64,000 bases of DNA from Pohlia nutans (GCA_022496805.1 CM040085.1:30471811-30535810), one strand, 5' to 3'. Positions 42,125-55,312 are shown, numbered from the stretch's first letter. Numbers and translations are program-made. Notes: generated by a model not told the origin, from the letters alone.

Positions 42125-45100
42125 TTAAGCATAAAAGTCCTCAACATCCTCGTTCAGCAGTGCCTCCATGTCATCGGCGAGGTCTCCCCAACCTGCCATC
42201 TTTGCAGCCTCTGCAATTCCCTCCGAGGTCTTGGGTTCTTGAGGCGGTGATGGTGATGGTGATAGTAGGTCCCAATTTGCCAACTTTGCAGCTGCTTGAG
42301 GTGGCGATGGTGGTCGAGGTTGGGATTGTACTTCAGGTGGTTGCAGTCCCTGTTGTTCTTGAGGTGGAGATGGTAATGGTTGTGAAGGGCTTTGAGGTCG
42401 GAGTTGAGGTGGTGAAGGTTGCGGTTGCCGTTGCACTTGCGGTTGCAGTTGCACTTGAGGTAGTGAAGGTTGCGGTTGCGGTTGCAGTTGAGGTAGTGAA
42501 GGTTGCAGTTGCGGTTGCAGTTGAGGTAGTGAAGGTTGCGGTTGCTGTTGCGGTTGCGGTTGCAGTTGAGGTGGTGAAGGTTGCGGTTGTTGTTGCGGTT
42601 GCGGTTGCGGTTGAGTTGGTGAAGGTCGTTGCGGTTGAGGTTGAGGTTGTGGTTGTTGCGGAAGTGGTTCCTGCTGCCGCTGCTGCTGCTTGGGTGCAGA
42701 TCCTGATGGGAGATCTGTGTTTGCAGGAAAGACCTGTGCATGCAAGACACGTGATAGTGAGTTTAAAATTCAAATAGTTCAAATACTGAGCGTATCTACT
42801 GATCAATACAAACGTGTGATAAGGTAGGGAAACCATTCCTTTGGTTTTTCAGTTGTTTTGAGTGGTTTCTCTCGTTCCTGTTTTTGAGAGGATTCCAACG
42901 CACTATGGTATGTGTTGTTTTGATACTGTATAAATGAGTTATGAATTGTTGTCCTAATCACAAGCCCAAACTACCGGTACCGGATCTCCAAGCATCTTTG
43001 AGTATGATAGGACCTAGAAGTATCTCATTTCTTACCAATTGCATGTTTGGATGACACTTGCATTGTAAATGGGTGACTTTCAACCCATGGGAATGGGACC
43101 CCCACGCAAATGGGTTCCCTACCTTATATGAAGCTGAAAAAGAAGTGATACAAAAAGCCTTGCAAATCTAACAGTCGGCATTTTCAAAGTGAGATGATTC
43201 TAACCTGTACAACGTTACTGATAGTGATGTTCAGATAGTGTACTGATGGGCTGAAAAGGGCGACCTGTAGAACCAACGCATGAAATTATCAGAGTTTGTT
43301 TCAGGCATTAGTAAGCAATAAGCCTTTTTTCTTTCTTTTTTGATATAATGACTGCAGTCGATCTTATATCCATAACCCTCTGAAAGAAGCCATATGCAAC
43401 ATGTCAACCACAAAAAGCGTGAAATTACCTGTTTTAGAACGATGACAGCTCCTGGGGAGATGGCCTTTGCATAATCCGTGTTTGAGAAGACCTTATTGTT
43501 CATCATCCCTGCCACCGTTCCTGTTGGATCCTGCACAAACCTGAGCAGTCTGCTTACTGAACACGTATCGACAAAAACCAAAAGAATATTAATTTCTCTG
43601 CAATAATTGATTTGATCTGATGTAACGTTTCTTGAATCTTTCAGAGATTGAAGGGTTCAGCAGAACAGGAAGATTTCCAACAGCCTCACAAGCTAGGTTG
43701 TGAACTCCGTACTAACAACTTCAAACTTGAATCGCTCTACAACAAGTGTATACTATACTTTCTATTACATTACAATTTGTCCTAACTACTTACCTTTAAA
43801 ATAACCGCTGCATCACCGAAGACATTTGGGGTCAACTCCTTGATAACAGCTACAAACTGCACCAAAAGCATCCAAACTTTCTTGATCCATATTCTGATAG
43901 CAAGGGCAAAATTCCCAGTACCTCACACAAACCCTGAGAACGGTCAACCCTCTCTAATTGCACACTCTCAGAATTTGTCAATTGGACAACTTCCACAAGT
44001 CAAGTTGTGTACACATATTGATAGAAGCTCATTTGTCACCCAGAAGCAGTGCAATTAGAGAGGTTTCAATCCAATTGTCTCTCTGTTGGCATAAATGGGT
44101 CGTATGATGCAGAATTTTATGAAACTCCTTGTAGCTGACTTAGTCCCTAAGCGTCCACGGTGACCAGAATGGTCACCAAGTTGTTTTAAACAGTTCTGAG
44201 TAGGTCCTATTTGGACTTCCTCTAGTTCGAATTTATTTGTTTTTGACCAACACATGCAATGATCTTCACTAGTTCTAGTGATATAAAATTAGGTCCCATC
44301 TGAATTATTGGTTTTTCACAATATGATCAATTTGAAATTCTCATTTAAAAACTGTGAATCCTTGGTAAATTAAGGGTTAGAGAAATTGCAATACGATATG
44401 GAGAACAGTTCTTACATGCGGAACTTGTTGTGTGCGTGAGGATGCGATGCTGCTTGCCGTCACCTTCAGAATCGCATACCTTGCTACTTGAAATACAAAA
44501 GTAAATGGTTTCAGTTCGATGACTAACAACCTCAGAAACAAAGGCTTACTGATAGTCTCATTGACCATCTGAGTTTCCAAGACAAATCACAGGAACATCA
44601 AGGGCAGTAACAACTGACAACCTGGATCAAACTCTGCCACATTCAGGCTCTGCAAGGCACAAATCCAGGCGCCTTTGCGAAATATCCTGTCGTTGAAATC
44701 ATCTTCTCCAAAAGCAGCATCGCCATCGCCATCGCCATCCACGACCTCTTGCTCCTTCCGAAACAGGTCCCCCACTGGACCAGGGATTCGAGGCTTCTTC
44801 CTTGACGAGGCGCCCTCACCCGAGGACGAGCCTCTGTGAGTAAAGTAGTTTCGAATGTCAACTGGAGCCTTCTCTCTCAGATTAGGGTTACGCGATCCTC
44901 GTTGCCCGTGGTCCCTAAATGCCAAGTTGGGCGTGGGTAGGTGAATTTCAGGTTGAAGAACATGCTGAAGAAGAAAACGACACGCAAAACTTAGATACAA
45001 CAGCTGATACACACACACATTGCTACGCTACTCCTTACGCTAAGTCACTGATACATAATTAGGGGTTGTCACACATCCTCCACTCCATTCTCAATCTTCA

Positions 45101-45956
45101 GAGAATGAGGATGTGGCACGCTCTCCTTGAATGGTGGATCCCATTCTCTGAAGATTGAGAAATTTCATTCTTCTCCTCCAAGGGTGAAGAATGGGCGTGA
45201 AGAATGGAGAATGGAGAATGCTCGGAGGATGAGTGACCAACTAACAACCTCTATTCTCCATTCTCAATCTCCACAAACCACAAAAGGGGTGTCACACTTT
45301 CTTCATGGAGAAGGTGTCCTATTGGTTCCTCTTTTCTCTCATTCTTCGGAGAAGTTCCATTCTCGTAGGATGTGTGACAACCCCTATTGTTATAGCATGT
45401 GAACCAAAGTGTGTATGTCATCGCACATTCAAACATTTCAGCAAGCAGCCACTACATCTCCGTCTCAAACAATCGTTACGATCATCTTCTCAAACAAGTA
45501 GCCCTTGAAACTCGATCTCAAACAAACACCATCTCTTCATATTCATCACAGAAACGACTCTAGTCTATCTACACATGATGGTAATAACGGCACCTCGACA
45601 GGCTGAAACGTTGGCAACGGAGGCAGTCCTCTTGATGGCAAAGGCTGCGTGGCTAACGGTACCGTGGAACCACTGCCTCGCGAAACGAAAGGCTGGCTCG
45701 CCACTTGCGTCGGGGCGTCGGCAATGTCTGCATCCAGCAGTAGCGGTGTCTGCAATCGTGTAACATTCCCATTCTCTGCCTCTAACCCTAAAACCCTTGG
45801 GGTCTCTGACCCTAAAACCCGATTCTCTTGCGATGGGAATGCGAGATCGTCGTCTTTCTCCTCTTCTACTGCTGCTGCCTGAACAACGGGCTTGCTAGTT
45901 CCTGCTGCCCAGATATCAGACAGGTCCAAATCTAACTCGTCTTCCCAGGTGCCCAT
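42125..45956 (-). CDS. HROB: HROB/MCM8IP homologue (DUF4539 OB-fold), 7 exons
   Basis: Exons in order: 45594-45956, 44622-44964, 44416-44486, 43794-43856, 43429-43530, 43205-43264, 42125-42733 (TAA). All GT-AG, phases agree; 1611 nt, 536 aa. In animals HROB recruits the MCM8-MCM9 helicase for homologous-recombination repair synthesis; a nuclear role in DNA repair is inferred here. Visible: acidic start MGTWEDELDLDLSDIW, the conserved RIPGPVGDL (exon 2), and the OB-fold core VAVIKELTPNVFGDAAVILK, DPTGTVAGMM, ISPGAVIVLKQ, VALFSPSVHYLNITISNVV (residues ~260-334). The last exon is unusual: about 160 residues of Pro/Gln repeats followed by an acidic GWGDLADDMEALLNEDVEDF tail. Introns carry two MITEs. 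Confidence 0.9.
42280..42690 (-). repeat. Coding Pro/Gln minisatellite in HROB exon 7
   Basis: The coding strand is almost only C and A here (plus strand G/T). Units of 12-15 codons (QPQPSLPQLQPQ-like) are repeated about ten times, with smaller CAACCG units inside. The array keeps frame 1 open; the other frames give Asn/Arg or Thr/Ala-rich artefacts. Confidence 0.9.
42865..42960. repeat. Diverged GGTAACTATA-family fragment
   Basis: GAGAGGATTCCAACGCACTATGG...GAGTTATGAATT matches part of the elements at 49688 and 57946. Lies in the last HROB intron. Confidence 0.5.
44144..44376. mobile_element. TTAA-type MITE, family A (decayed ends)
   Basis: Interior is clearly family A (CAGTTCTGAGTAGGTCCTAT, CCAACACATGCAATGATCTTCACT). 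Ends have mutated (TTAG|TCCCTAAG; TTAAGGG|TTAG). Lies in the intron between HROB exons 3 and 4. Confidence 0.6.
45061..45385. mobile_element. MITE with AGGGGTTGTCACACATCC ends
   Basis: Perfect 18 bp inverted ends, with ATT on both sides (45058-45060, 45386-45388). Internal inverted CATTCTCAATCTTCAGAGAATG segments. Lies in HROB intron 1. Confidence 0.8.
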
Positions 45957-46299
45957 GGTGGCAAACGTAAATTCAACAACTTGCCATTAGAGATTCGTGC
46001 ACTCATTCATTCCTTTCGCCTTCGACAAGGATTCAAATTCTCTGGAAAATGATCCTCCCTAAAATTGTCTCGCCATCGCCACAGTAACGGAGTCGAAGAG
46101 AAAACAACCGTGTAGGAATTTCAGTTGTACTACTTCCGCAAAGAGAAAATGCAGAGTATGTAAATTCCAATTAGTGAGCTGACGTTGTTGATTCCTACGT
46201 GATGAACTCTTCGTTGTGAAGGTGGAGGTAGGGAAATTTACAATTGGGACCACATCTGGGACTGAACATTTTCATGATCACGAGATTGTGGACTTTGCA

Positions 46300-46500
46300 A
46301 CTTGGCGCACCAGATTTGGTCACGAGCTTTTGGTCTCGAGCTTCACAAACAAGCTTCGGCCTCGAGCATTCGGCCCCAGGTTTGGGCTCCAGGCTTACTG
46401 AGGCGCCAGGTTTGGGCCACAGCTTTGGGCCCCAGCTTTGGACCCCCAGCTTCGGGTCCCAGCTTTGAACCCCAGCTTCGGGCCCCAATATGGAATACAA
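46300..46500. repeat. GGGCCCCAGCTTTG minisatellite
   Basis: Units of 13-16 bp (CCCAGCTTCGGGC/TTGGGCCCCAGCTT) repeat with drift, grading upstream into TCGAGCTT.. units. Long ORFs in several frames on both strands reflect the repeat period and are not called genes. 45957-46299 is HROB upstream sequence without a clear TATA. Confidence 0.7.
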
Positions 46501-46524
46501 TTTGTAACATTTAGTACCAAAATC

Positions 46525-46665
46525 AGAATGTCATGTCCAAAGATCACATTGCCATATCAAAAGACCGCATTGTCATGACCAAAGACCACAATTGCTATGA
46601 TGAAAGACCACAATTGCTATTATAAAAGATTGTAGTGTCACAACCAAAGACCATAGCCTTCGGCA
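46525..46665. repeat. ~27 bp tandem repeat (AAAGACCACAATTGCTAT)
   Basis: Five degenerate units of (T)GTCATGACCAAAGACC(A/G)CA(A)TTG between 46525 and 46660. A related longer-period repeat (GGGCAA(C/T)ATGGACTT...GGTATTTGCACAAGG) runs at 47555-47675. Confidence 0.6.
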
Positions 46666-47087
46666 ACGTGGTCTTGGGCTTTGACTACATGATATCTAAT
46701 TTCGGCAATACTGTGCATTGTTAACGGGGTTTTTAATCGACCATGACAATGGTAAAAACATGACAGTAATTTGGTGCAACAACAGTAAAAAAAGGGGGTA
46801 AAAACAAGGTAGTAACTATGACTGTGCAGAGTCAACAAAGTTGCCCAGCAATTCTGTCAGGGCAAGATGAACAGTTCTGTTACGACATGTAGTTAGAGTG
46901 GTGGTTAGGGCAATTAGGACGTCGGCTAGGGTTTCGGGCGTAGTGAGGGCTCATAAGCTTTCATTCTCGCGTGTATTGGTAGAGTGTTCGTGGAATGAGG
47001 GCGTATGTGTGGTAGAGATAGTGTGTGCATTGGAGTTAGTATCGAAGGCTGAAAGGGCCATTTTAGAACCCATTGTACATAATTCTA

Positions 47088-47089
47088 TG

Positions 47090-47121
<32 letters not shown>

Positions 47122-47185
47122 TTATTTATTTATTTATATATATTTATATATATTTATATATTTATTTATTTATTTATTTATATGT
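47088..47185. repeat. (TA)n / (TTTA)n microsatellite
   Basis: An uninterrupted TA run followed by alternating TTTA and TATA units over about 95 bp. Flanking 46666-47700 has no gene. Confidence 0.9.
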
Positions 47186-48103
47186 ATAATGAAGATTTAG
47201 TCCCCTAAAAGCAAGGGGCAAAATCCATACATTGTAAGTTGTAATTTGTGTTGTGTGGGCCGTTGTTTCTAGATGATCTAGTGAGCAAATGTTATAGATC
47301 TAGAGTTTTGACAGTAGAGCTTGTAGATCAGGTCTTGTTATGTATAAATCTACTTTGGATTTAAAAAAAGGAGTGAAGCTAGCCGTAGATCTAAGTTCGA
47401 TAGTTTCAAGCCAAGACAATGTAAAGTCATGAATCGACAGTTAAGGAGTTTTGTGGAACATGTGGTTTTAACCACTTTCAAAGAGAGGAAAAACCTCTAT
47501 TTGACATGCATTGGTAAAAGCATTTTGGATTTGGTCAGGACATTCTGTTGTTTAGTTAGGGCAACATGGACTTCAATTGTGGCAATATGGTATTTGCACA
47601 AGGAATTTTGGTGTTTGGCTAGGGCAATATGGACTTTGGCTATGGCAATGTGGTATTTGCACAAGGCATTCTGGTATTGATATTATGATTTAATAAAAGT
47701 AACAAATTGTATTCCGTATCCCAGCTTTGCACACAATAATTAGGGTTCTTTGGGCTTGAGTTTCACCTCGGAGAAGCCACTTAGTGTAAATTTTGGGTAC
47801 ATATAAGCGAACAAAGGGTATTTAATGGGGGGCTATGAAATAATTGGAATATGCTACTATTTATAGTATATTTAGGGTATATTCCATATATGTTCTAAGA
47901 ATATTCCTAGAATTTTCCCAACTTAGTTTTAAAACACCCTATATTACTTCTATAAATTTATAATTTTTATCTCAAATGAATAAAAGACACGCTATATTTG
48001 TTCTCTCATAGTTATCTAAATTCTTGACAGTGACTTCCCCGGGAGTTTCACAAACATGCTTTAGGTAGAAGTTTTGAGCATGAACTTTAGACATGAGATT
48101 TAA

Positions 48104-48334
48104 CCCCTAAAGAACCAAGAAGCCCAAATTTGGCCTCGTGTTTTTCTTGGCAGTTTTGAGTAGGTCTTGTATGAAGTTCATTTTGTTCAAATTTATTTGT
48201 TTCCAATATTCAACACATGCAATATTCTTCATTGATTCCGGTGATATAAAATTGGTCCCATCTAGATTATACTTTTCACAATATGATTGATTGAATTTGT
48301 CATTTTAAAACCATGAATCCTTGATCCTTAGGGG
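48104..48334. mobile_element. TTAA-type MITE, family A (copy 3)
   Basis: TTAA|CCCCTAAAGAACC at 48100; right end ATCCTTAGGGG|TAAA (TTAA mutated). Interior matches the family. Confidence 0.75.
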
Positions 48335-49687
48335 TAAAATCATGAATATAAGGGATGGATTTTTGTTCCAAGCTTTGCTAACAAGTTTTTGGCATAAGAT
48401 TTTGGTCATGTATTTTTGTCATTCGAATTTTGAATGTGTATTTTGGTCATGAGTTTTGGCGTGGAGCTTTGGACAAAAAAATTGGAATACAAAATTTATA
48501 TGAGTTGGTAAAATGTAAAACAATAAGTAAGGGGGAGAATCATTATTTACCCTTAACACCAAGAAATCTAGTTTTCACATTGATATAAGAATTGGACTTA
48601 GTCTTGAAGAGATTAGATTAGGAATCAAAGTTGTCATTTTTTATTTATTTAAATCTAAATTTTACGGTCCAAAATTTGATTTGAACTTTGGTCCAAACTA
48701 ACCAAAATGGCGTTAAAATGGGTTACAATCCCAACAAGGTTCCGATTTCATCAAATATATTTTACAACCAATATGTAAGCTTTTAGTACATGTACAAACT
48801 ATTAAAACGTCATACATTTGTGCATGTATTGAAGGCTTATATTTTGGTTATAAGATATATATAGTATATACATTTGATCAATGAAATTGGGATTTTCTTG
48901 AATAAATATATAACTTATTATTTTAGTGCACCATTCCTCTTTTTATAGCCATGTTGAATCCATGTCAAAGTTCAAAAAGTGTGTTATCTTTAATTTTGGA
49001 CTACAACCTTCTTACATATCACCTTCATATTCTGTTAGAGGTACATTAAATTTGCATTTATGAACAATTACTTTAAATGCTCCAAATTGGTCTGTAAATA
49101 AATTGGCTCTAAGCCAAAGATTAAACCAAACCTAAATTTAAATATGTGTGCAACAACATCATGAATCGGAAACATCCACGTATCCAATTATGATCTCAAT
49201 TACTGAACCTGTATAGTAGCTTTGGCACCTTTCTACCAAATTTTTAATTTTTAAATTATTTTTTTAGCAAAACGAATATTCTCCAAAATCCATTTTTTTC
49301 CCTAAAATTTTTTTGAAAATAAATTCTCAATTTTTTTGGGATTTGTTTTTAGAACTATTTTCCGCCAAAGGTACTATGAAAGTACGGTACCACTTCTATT
49401 AGCATCCCGTTATAGTCAAAAGTGCAAAGTATGTAATGCACATAGAATTTTAAGTTGCAATTGGAAGTGAGAGTGTTCATATTGCGATGAAGATTAGTGG
49501 TTTATGAAAAGGTCCACATTAATTGGCCATCATGCCAAGCTCCATTCCCACAATCACTTTTCCTGGGAAATCTTTGTAGTTATATAAAAATTTGATGAAT
49601 CCAAAATAGGATTGAAATGAACAACAATTGATGAGCTTCATACGGTCCAAAATGGGAAGTTATATGATTTGTTTTGAGTGCCTCTAA
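48335..49687. other. AT-rich intergenic sequence, no gene seen
   Basis: Degenerate TTTTGGTCATG(A/T)G units at 48385-48470 echo the 46300-46500 repeat (both end GGAATACAA(A/T)TT). Otherwise unstructured. The longest ORFs are short and lack coding bias. Confidence 0.4.
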
Positions 49688-50000
49688 GGTAACTATACCT
49701 TAAAGCATTCACCTTACCAACTGAGCCTATTTACACACATATCACAAAAAACATTTTTAGTGGGTCTTATTAGCAAGTTCAAGAGGATTCCAACGCACTT
49801 TAGCATGCATTATTTGGACACCGTATGAATAAGTTATGAATTTCCAAAGTACTAACTATAGATTGACCTTAAAGCGACCCTAAACTCTGATGTTCAGATT
49901 GTGCACATTCTCATCAATAGTAGGGTGTCAGAAACTACTTATTATGGAAGATTGAACTAGGAACGCTTTCAGGAAATGGTCGCTTTTAGATATAGTTACC
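49688..50000. mobile_element. GGTAACTATA MITE, copy 1
   Basis: Ends GGTAACTATACCTTAA and GATATAGTTACC, 313 bp; about 88% identical by eye to 57946-58255. The following 50001-50620 is AT-rich with no gene. Confidence 0.8.
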
Positions 50001-50620
50001 TTAGTACATGAATGTTTTATTGAATTTGAGTTGCCAAAGAAACTTTTTAAAATATTCTTCAATCCGGCTTTTGTTCTACTGCAAATTTATTTATTTTTAA
50101 TTCAATAAGTGCAATACTGATAACCAAAGGGGCGACAATGATGGGTCTGTGGCTATTTTACCTACCCATACCGTAGTAGCATAGCTGGGTCGCCATCCCC
50201 GAACAAACATTTAACATTATTTTTTTAAAAGGTTCGTTCCTAGAAAAATGAATTTCTTAATTTTTGTTTAGGAGAAAAATGATTTAAAATGGTCAAAAAT
50301 GGCCCAAAATAGCTTAGAAATAGCAAAATATAGCAAAATATAATTTATTCTATTTTCGTTTTTTGTCCTCATAATTTTTGATTTTTTATGTTTTTTATTT
50401 TTTGGGCGGCCCAGCTATGGTACTACAGTAATCTCGGGCTATGCAGCATTGCTCAACCAAGCAGCAGCAGCATGCCCAGCAGCAAAGTACGTCCAAGCTG
50501 CACATCACACTATAGAAGCATAAAAGTTGCGTTGGGTAATTTTCTACAAGGATGAGATTCTCCAAGGTCAAGAATATTTATGTTGAAGAATACTTTTGAA
50601 TGTTCCACCTGTAAATCTTT

Positions 50621-51145
50621 AGGGCCGGTTTACACCAAAAAAACATTGGGTTGGAGCTCAAAGAAATGGAGAATTCCAATTGGCGAATAGCCTTGGTACC
50701 TAGCTTTTGAGTTTACACCAAGGAAAACTTGAGGGTTGCAGCCCATGTTTTTTTCATGAATGAAAAATCTAATTGGAATCCTACATAGCAGAAGTGGATC
50801 TATAGTGATTTCCTAGGCTTAAGAGTATTTTTTAGGAAGGTTATGGAGCTTCCTATTCCTGAAGGCAGCAGAGAACTCGGGGAGACTTTTTCAGCCAATC
50901 GTTTTATATTAGTTTAATGCTTGTTTTTGGCTCACTTGTAAAAGTATACTTTAAAAATTCAATCCAAGTGCATAATGGGCCATGACTCAACTCTTTGGAT
51001 TTACACCAAAACTTTGGACCACAACTCACTCATAACTCCCTTGTTTCAAGCGGATGGTGCTCCGCTTACAATGCTCTCTTTTAAAAACAAAGTACCACTT
51101 GTGTCTTTGGGTTGGAGCCCAAGTTTTTTGGTGTAAATTGGCCCT
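50621..51145. mobile_element. hAT-like MITE with AGGGCCGGTTTACACC ends
   Basis: AGGGCCGGTTTACACCAAAAAAA and TTTTTTGGTGTAAATTGGCCCT are inverted; next to them TTGGGTTGGAGC(T/C)CAA is present at both ends. TTTACACCAA recurs internally (50711, 51000). 525 bp. Flanking octamers do not clearly match. 51146-51924 holds no gene. Confidence 0.7.
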
Positions 51146-51924
51146 TATTTTTTTGAAATTTAAAAAATAAAAAAATAAAAAAATACTTGGCACAGATGTG
51201 TCGACCCTACCCTCTACGTTGATACGATATTCTGAGTATCAAAATGAATCAAAGAGGAGTATCAAAAAGTATAGGGCAATCCATTTCTTCGAGGGCTTTC
51301 TAGGTATAAACAGTGAGGACTTGCTCGAGGTGTTTTACCTAAAGAACCCAAGGAAGAAATGAATCGTCTTGCACAAAGCTCTTTTATAAACACCAAACCC
51401 TAATTCTGCATTATTAAGCCACATGAATGGCATTGAAAATTTTCTTAAAATGCTTTCGGTATAGTAAAAGTTATACCATCCTTCACACCAACATGTTCTG
51501 CATGGTTCAACTCAGTCTTCTACTAGTAGAAGACCTGTTGTTTTTCATTCCCCATTTCGTGGGAACAATGAATAGTGGCTGAGTATTATGCTTATATTTA
51601 TGTCTTCTTGTGACCAAAACCACTCACCAGCATTGACATAGCCCATGTGTCTGGCACGATTTCATTCCTTTTTCATTTTTAATAAGTGAAAAATGACACA
51701 TTTCCTACTAAGGTAGAAGCATGAGAACCTATTAGGAACCAGTTCCAGTCACCTATGCAAGTACTTGTTTTAACTTCGTGAGTTCCCATTTAAATTATCA
51801 CAACCATTGGTTGTAGGAGTTTGGTGATCAATTATGAATGCCAAGTTAGCAAATTGATTGGACTAGAAATGAAAGACGAATATTGGTTCCCCTACTAACA
51901 TCAATAGTGGTTTATGCAGATTAA

Positions 51925-52510
51925 CCCTTAACTGCCCAACCATGCATATTTTGCATGATGTACAGAATCAAACTCCAATTTCTCATCCATCATGCACTTT
52001 TTGCAGTAAATTCTTTTTAGTGAATTTTTTTTAGTGAATTTTTTTATGGGAAGTTAGCTTCGTGCATGTGTGATCCGATTAGAGAGGGGATGATTTGTGA
52101 AACTTTATGCCTCGTTTTATGTTGTAGTGTTTCACCAAAAAAATTGAAGATTTTAGTCTAAAAGTGCTCTTGAAAAAAAAACTCATAAAATTAAGCAACC
52201 AAAAAATCTCCAAAAATCACTACACTTAGAGTATTACATTTTAACCCATCACAACAAATTTCATCCACAAATTGTCAATATCTTATTTGTAATCAAATTA
52301 CAAAACAATTTTGAATTTTATATTCCAAAATTTATAGAAAAATATTGGTGAAAGCAATCGCAGATCTAACCATATGGATAGAATCTAAAATTCATAGTGT
52401 ACAACTTTTGTTCATACATCAAGTTCAAAAATATCCATCTTAGTTGCATTTTAATATGATTCATCTTTTCAAAACTGCCCAAACTGGACAAGGGTGGGGA
52501 CGTTTAGGGG
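51925..52510. mobile_element. TTAA-type MITE, family B (reverse copy)
   Basis: TTAA|CCCTTAACTGCCC at 51921 and GACGTTTAGGGG|TTAA to 52514; interior is the reverse complement of 53368-53936. Downstream 52515-53367 shows telo-box-like AACCCTAAATCCTAAACC (52553) and no convincing gene. Confidence 0.85.
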
Positions 52511-53367
52511 TTAAGTTTGAAAATTCAGAACAAAATCATACATTGTGACAAAAACCCTAAATCCTAAACCGAAATCCTTAAACTGACAGGTATTGGTGCC
52601 TCCACCTTACCTTAGTGTTCGTGCATGGAAGAGGAGAAAGAGGACAGTGATGTACGTGGAACTGTGTTAGTGCTTGACTGAAAACCTGCAGGGTCGCTCG
52701 CAATGTCTCGCACATTTCATGCCATGCATAAAATAGTACAGCAGGGGAATCACATGCAGAAAGCCTGGCAAACGATCAAACGCACGTCAAACAAAATCTT
52801 CCACACACGTGTCATGGTCAAAACCCTAAAAATTCATAGTCATGCCCTAAGTATCTGTACCAGGGCTCTGCAGATCGAGTCATTTTTCTTTAAAAATTAT
52901 GAAAAATGGAACAACCTAATTAACCACAGCAATTACCTGCAATTTCCATCATCTGCACAAATTTGCATCCACAGCAGATTTCAGACGAAAGAGGAACCCA
53001 GACACAAAGAACTACGTTGACATCTATTATATTAAATGCACTTTGTCATTCGATCTGTCATGACCATGTTGTCACGAAAATGGTCACGTTTTCATCTGTG
53101 TGGATGGTCATGTTTTCATCGACACCTTTTTCATCCAAAATTGATGATACCATATCTGAGGCATCTCACTTCATTCCTGCATGCATTGATGTTGTTGCAT
53201 TGCAAGGGGCACCTTTCTATATTCTCCTATGTTCACTGTTGCAATGCAACAAGTTTGTGCTAGTACTGTAAATTTGCATTTTCACAAAGTCATAGTTACG
53301 TCAACTTACTGGTGGCCATTGATTGAAGCTTACATATTCTCCTTACAGCTCTCGAAGTGTCGATTAA

Positions 53368-53936
53368 CCCCTAAATGCCTAGAGCCCTCTCCAAATTCGG
53401 CAGTTTTGCAAAGATGCATTATAAAATGCAACTTAGAGGGATATTTTGAACTTGATATATGAATAAAAGTTGTACATTATGAATTTTAGATCCTATCCAT
53501 ACGGTTAGATCTATGATTGCTATTACCAATAATTATGTATGAAATTTGAAACATGAAATTCAAAATTATTTTGTAATTCAATTACGAATAAAATATTGAC
53601 AATCTACGGATGAAATTCTTTGTGATTGGTTGAAATGTAATACTCTAAGTGTAGTGATTTTTGGAGATTTTTTGGTTGCTTAAGTATATGAGTTGACTTT
53701 TTTTAGAGCACTTTTACACTGAAATCTTCATTATTTTGGGTGAATCGCTACAACATGAAATGAGGCATAAAAATTTCACAAATCATCCCCTTTCTAATCA
53801 GATCACATATGCTTGAAGCTAACTTCCCATAGAATCTACAGTAAAAATTCCACACTGCTAAAAGTGCATGGTGGATGAGAAATTATGGATGAAATCTGTA
53901 CATCGTCCAAAAAATGGACGCTTAGGCAGTTAGGGG
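53368..53936. mobile_element. TTAA-type MITE, family B (intact copy)
   Basis: TTAA|CCCCTAAATGCC at 53364 and GGCAGTTAGGGG|TTAA to 53940, 569 bp: the best uninterrupted reference for the family. No ORF of note. Confidence 0.85.
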
Positions 53937-53940
53937 TTAA

Positions 53941-55300
53941 AATTCATACCAAATTACAATTTCTTGCAACACTTTGATATGAAAAATAGCAGCACTTGTT
54001 TCTTTAGTCAGTTCACCCCTGTAAGACCAAAGGATTCATGGTATGACAAATTCAATTGATCATATTGTGAAAATATATAATTCAGATGAGACCAAATTTA
54101 CTACCCAACCCTCTGTAATGACACTTTCATATTTGTGCACACTCAAGCAACTCAACTTGAATTAGTCCAATACATAATTTATTAGAGAGCATTGACGGTA
54201 TCAAATCTTTACATTTACTATCGTCATAATACCTAAAGTTAAGAAATTTTTAAGATTTGGTTTGTAATACTATACCTACATACCATAGTAGGTTTGTACA
54301 AATAATTCCAATGACGACCTTAGGTCGGAGCTTGTTTAGAAAAAAATGGTATTGATGACTATAGGTTCCACTTGTGAATTCCCAAGGCTTATAAGGTATG
54401 TAAGCGAGCCGTTAGTCAACAATTCTAAGGTAGGGTTTTCTATGATGTATCCTTTCTAAGATGTAACCTACCCATACACATCCTTGGATGGTCTTCCCAT
54501 GATTGTTTCATTCCATTCCGTTCTTGAAGATCATTATGTGAAATAACCTAGCCTTTCACGTCTTTTCAATTTTGTGACCTTTCATGTGCAGAGAGAAGCA
54601 AAGCGCTAATTTATAAAGTGGTAATTCATGTTTATAATTACGATTTTGAATTAAAAGAATTAATAGTCATTAACACCATGTATACAATTGATATTTTGTC
54701 ACTGGTAGCGGAGAGAGAAGCGGAGCGCTAGTTTAATTACGTAGACTATTTTGTAAGTTACAATCAATGCCTATATGACATGTGGCAAAACTAAATTTTG
54801 ACAGACTATAAAATAATGATTTCTTTGTACGAATCTGCTATGTGGGTACCAATCTAACAGGTCATACTTATAGCATACTTATCCCAGCTAATTTTTCTCT
54901 TCAAGAATTCAAGTTTAGAGGAAGAGTTAAATGTGTTTATCCTTGACATGAAACAGCGCTCCATAGTACCAGCACTGAAGCCCTAAGTTTAACCTAATTC
55001 TTGATAATGAGAGAGAAAATACTCAGCCTACCTATATACCTTAAAGTGGATTGAAGATCGTCAAACACACATTTCATTCACGCCGACCTCAACAGAGGAC
55101 CGGAGTTCTTACTACTACTGAATTGAGATCAGATCAATTTTGAAAAATCCGATAATTTGACTAATAATTAGAGAAATATGCAACACAATTGCATAATTCA
55201 AAACATGGTCATAACAAATGAATATTTCTACTTCAATCTTGAAGTGTTGCATGCTCTCCATGACAACCTTTCACACAACATGATTGTTACAACCAGAGTT
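53941..55300. other. Intergenic, with MITE fragments
   Basis: 54011-54110 is a partial family-A element (ACCAAAGGATTCATGGT... reverse orientation, one end lost). GAGAGAAGC(A/G)(A/G)AGCGCTA is repeated at 54591 and 54711. A hairpin-end repeat (CATTCACGCCGACCTCAACAGAGGACCGGAGTTC) lies at 55076-55109. No gene seen. Confidence 0.45.
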
Positions 55301-55312
55301 GGGCGTGTATCT

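Noticed and set aside
42154..42836. Long ORFs in other frames and on the plus strand over 42.1-42.8 kb
   Set aside because: They are alternative readings of the C/A minisatellite in HROB exon 7 (Asn/Arg-, Thr/Ala- or Val-only proteins); only one frame joins in phase to the OB-fold exons and ends at a sensible stop.
46195..46514. Overlapping ORFs on both strands
   Set aside because: They follow the GGGCCCCAGCTTTG repeat period, lack any domain and have no splice partners.
52703..53462. Plus-strand ORFs of 75-105 codons
   Set aside because: Adjacent overlapping frames with weak composition; the last one runs into a family-B MITE at 53368.
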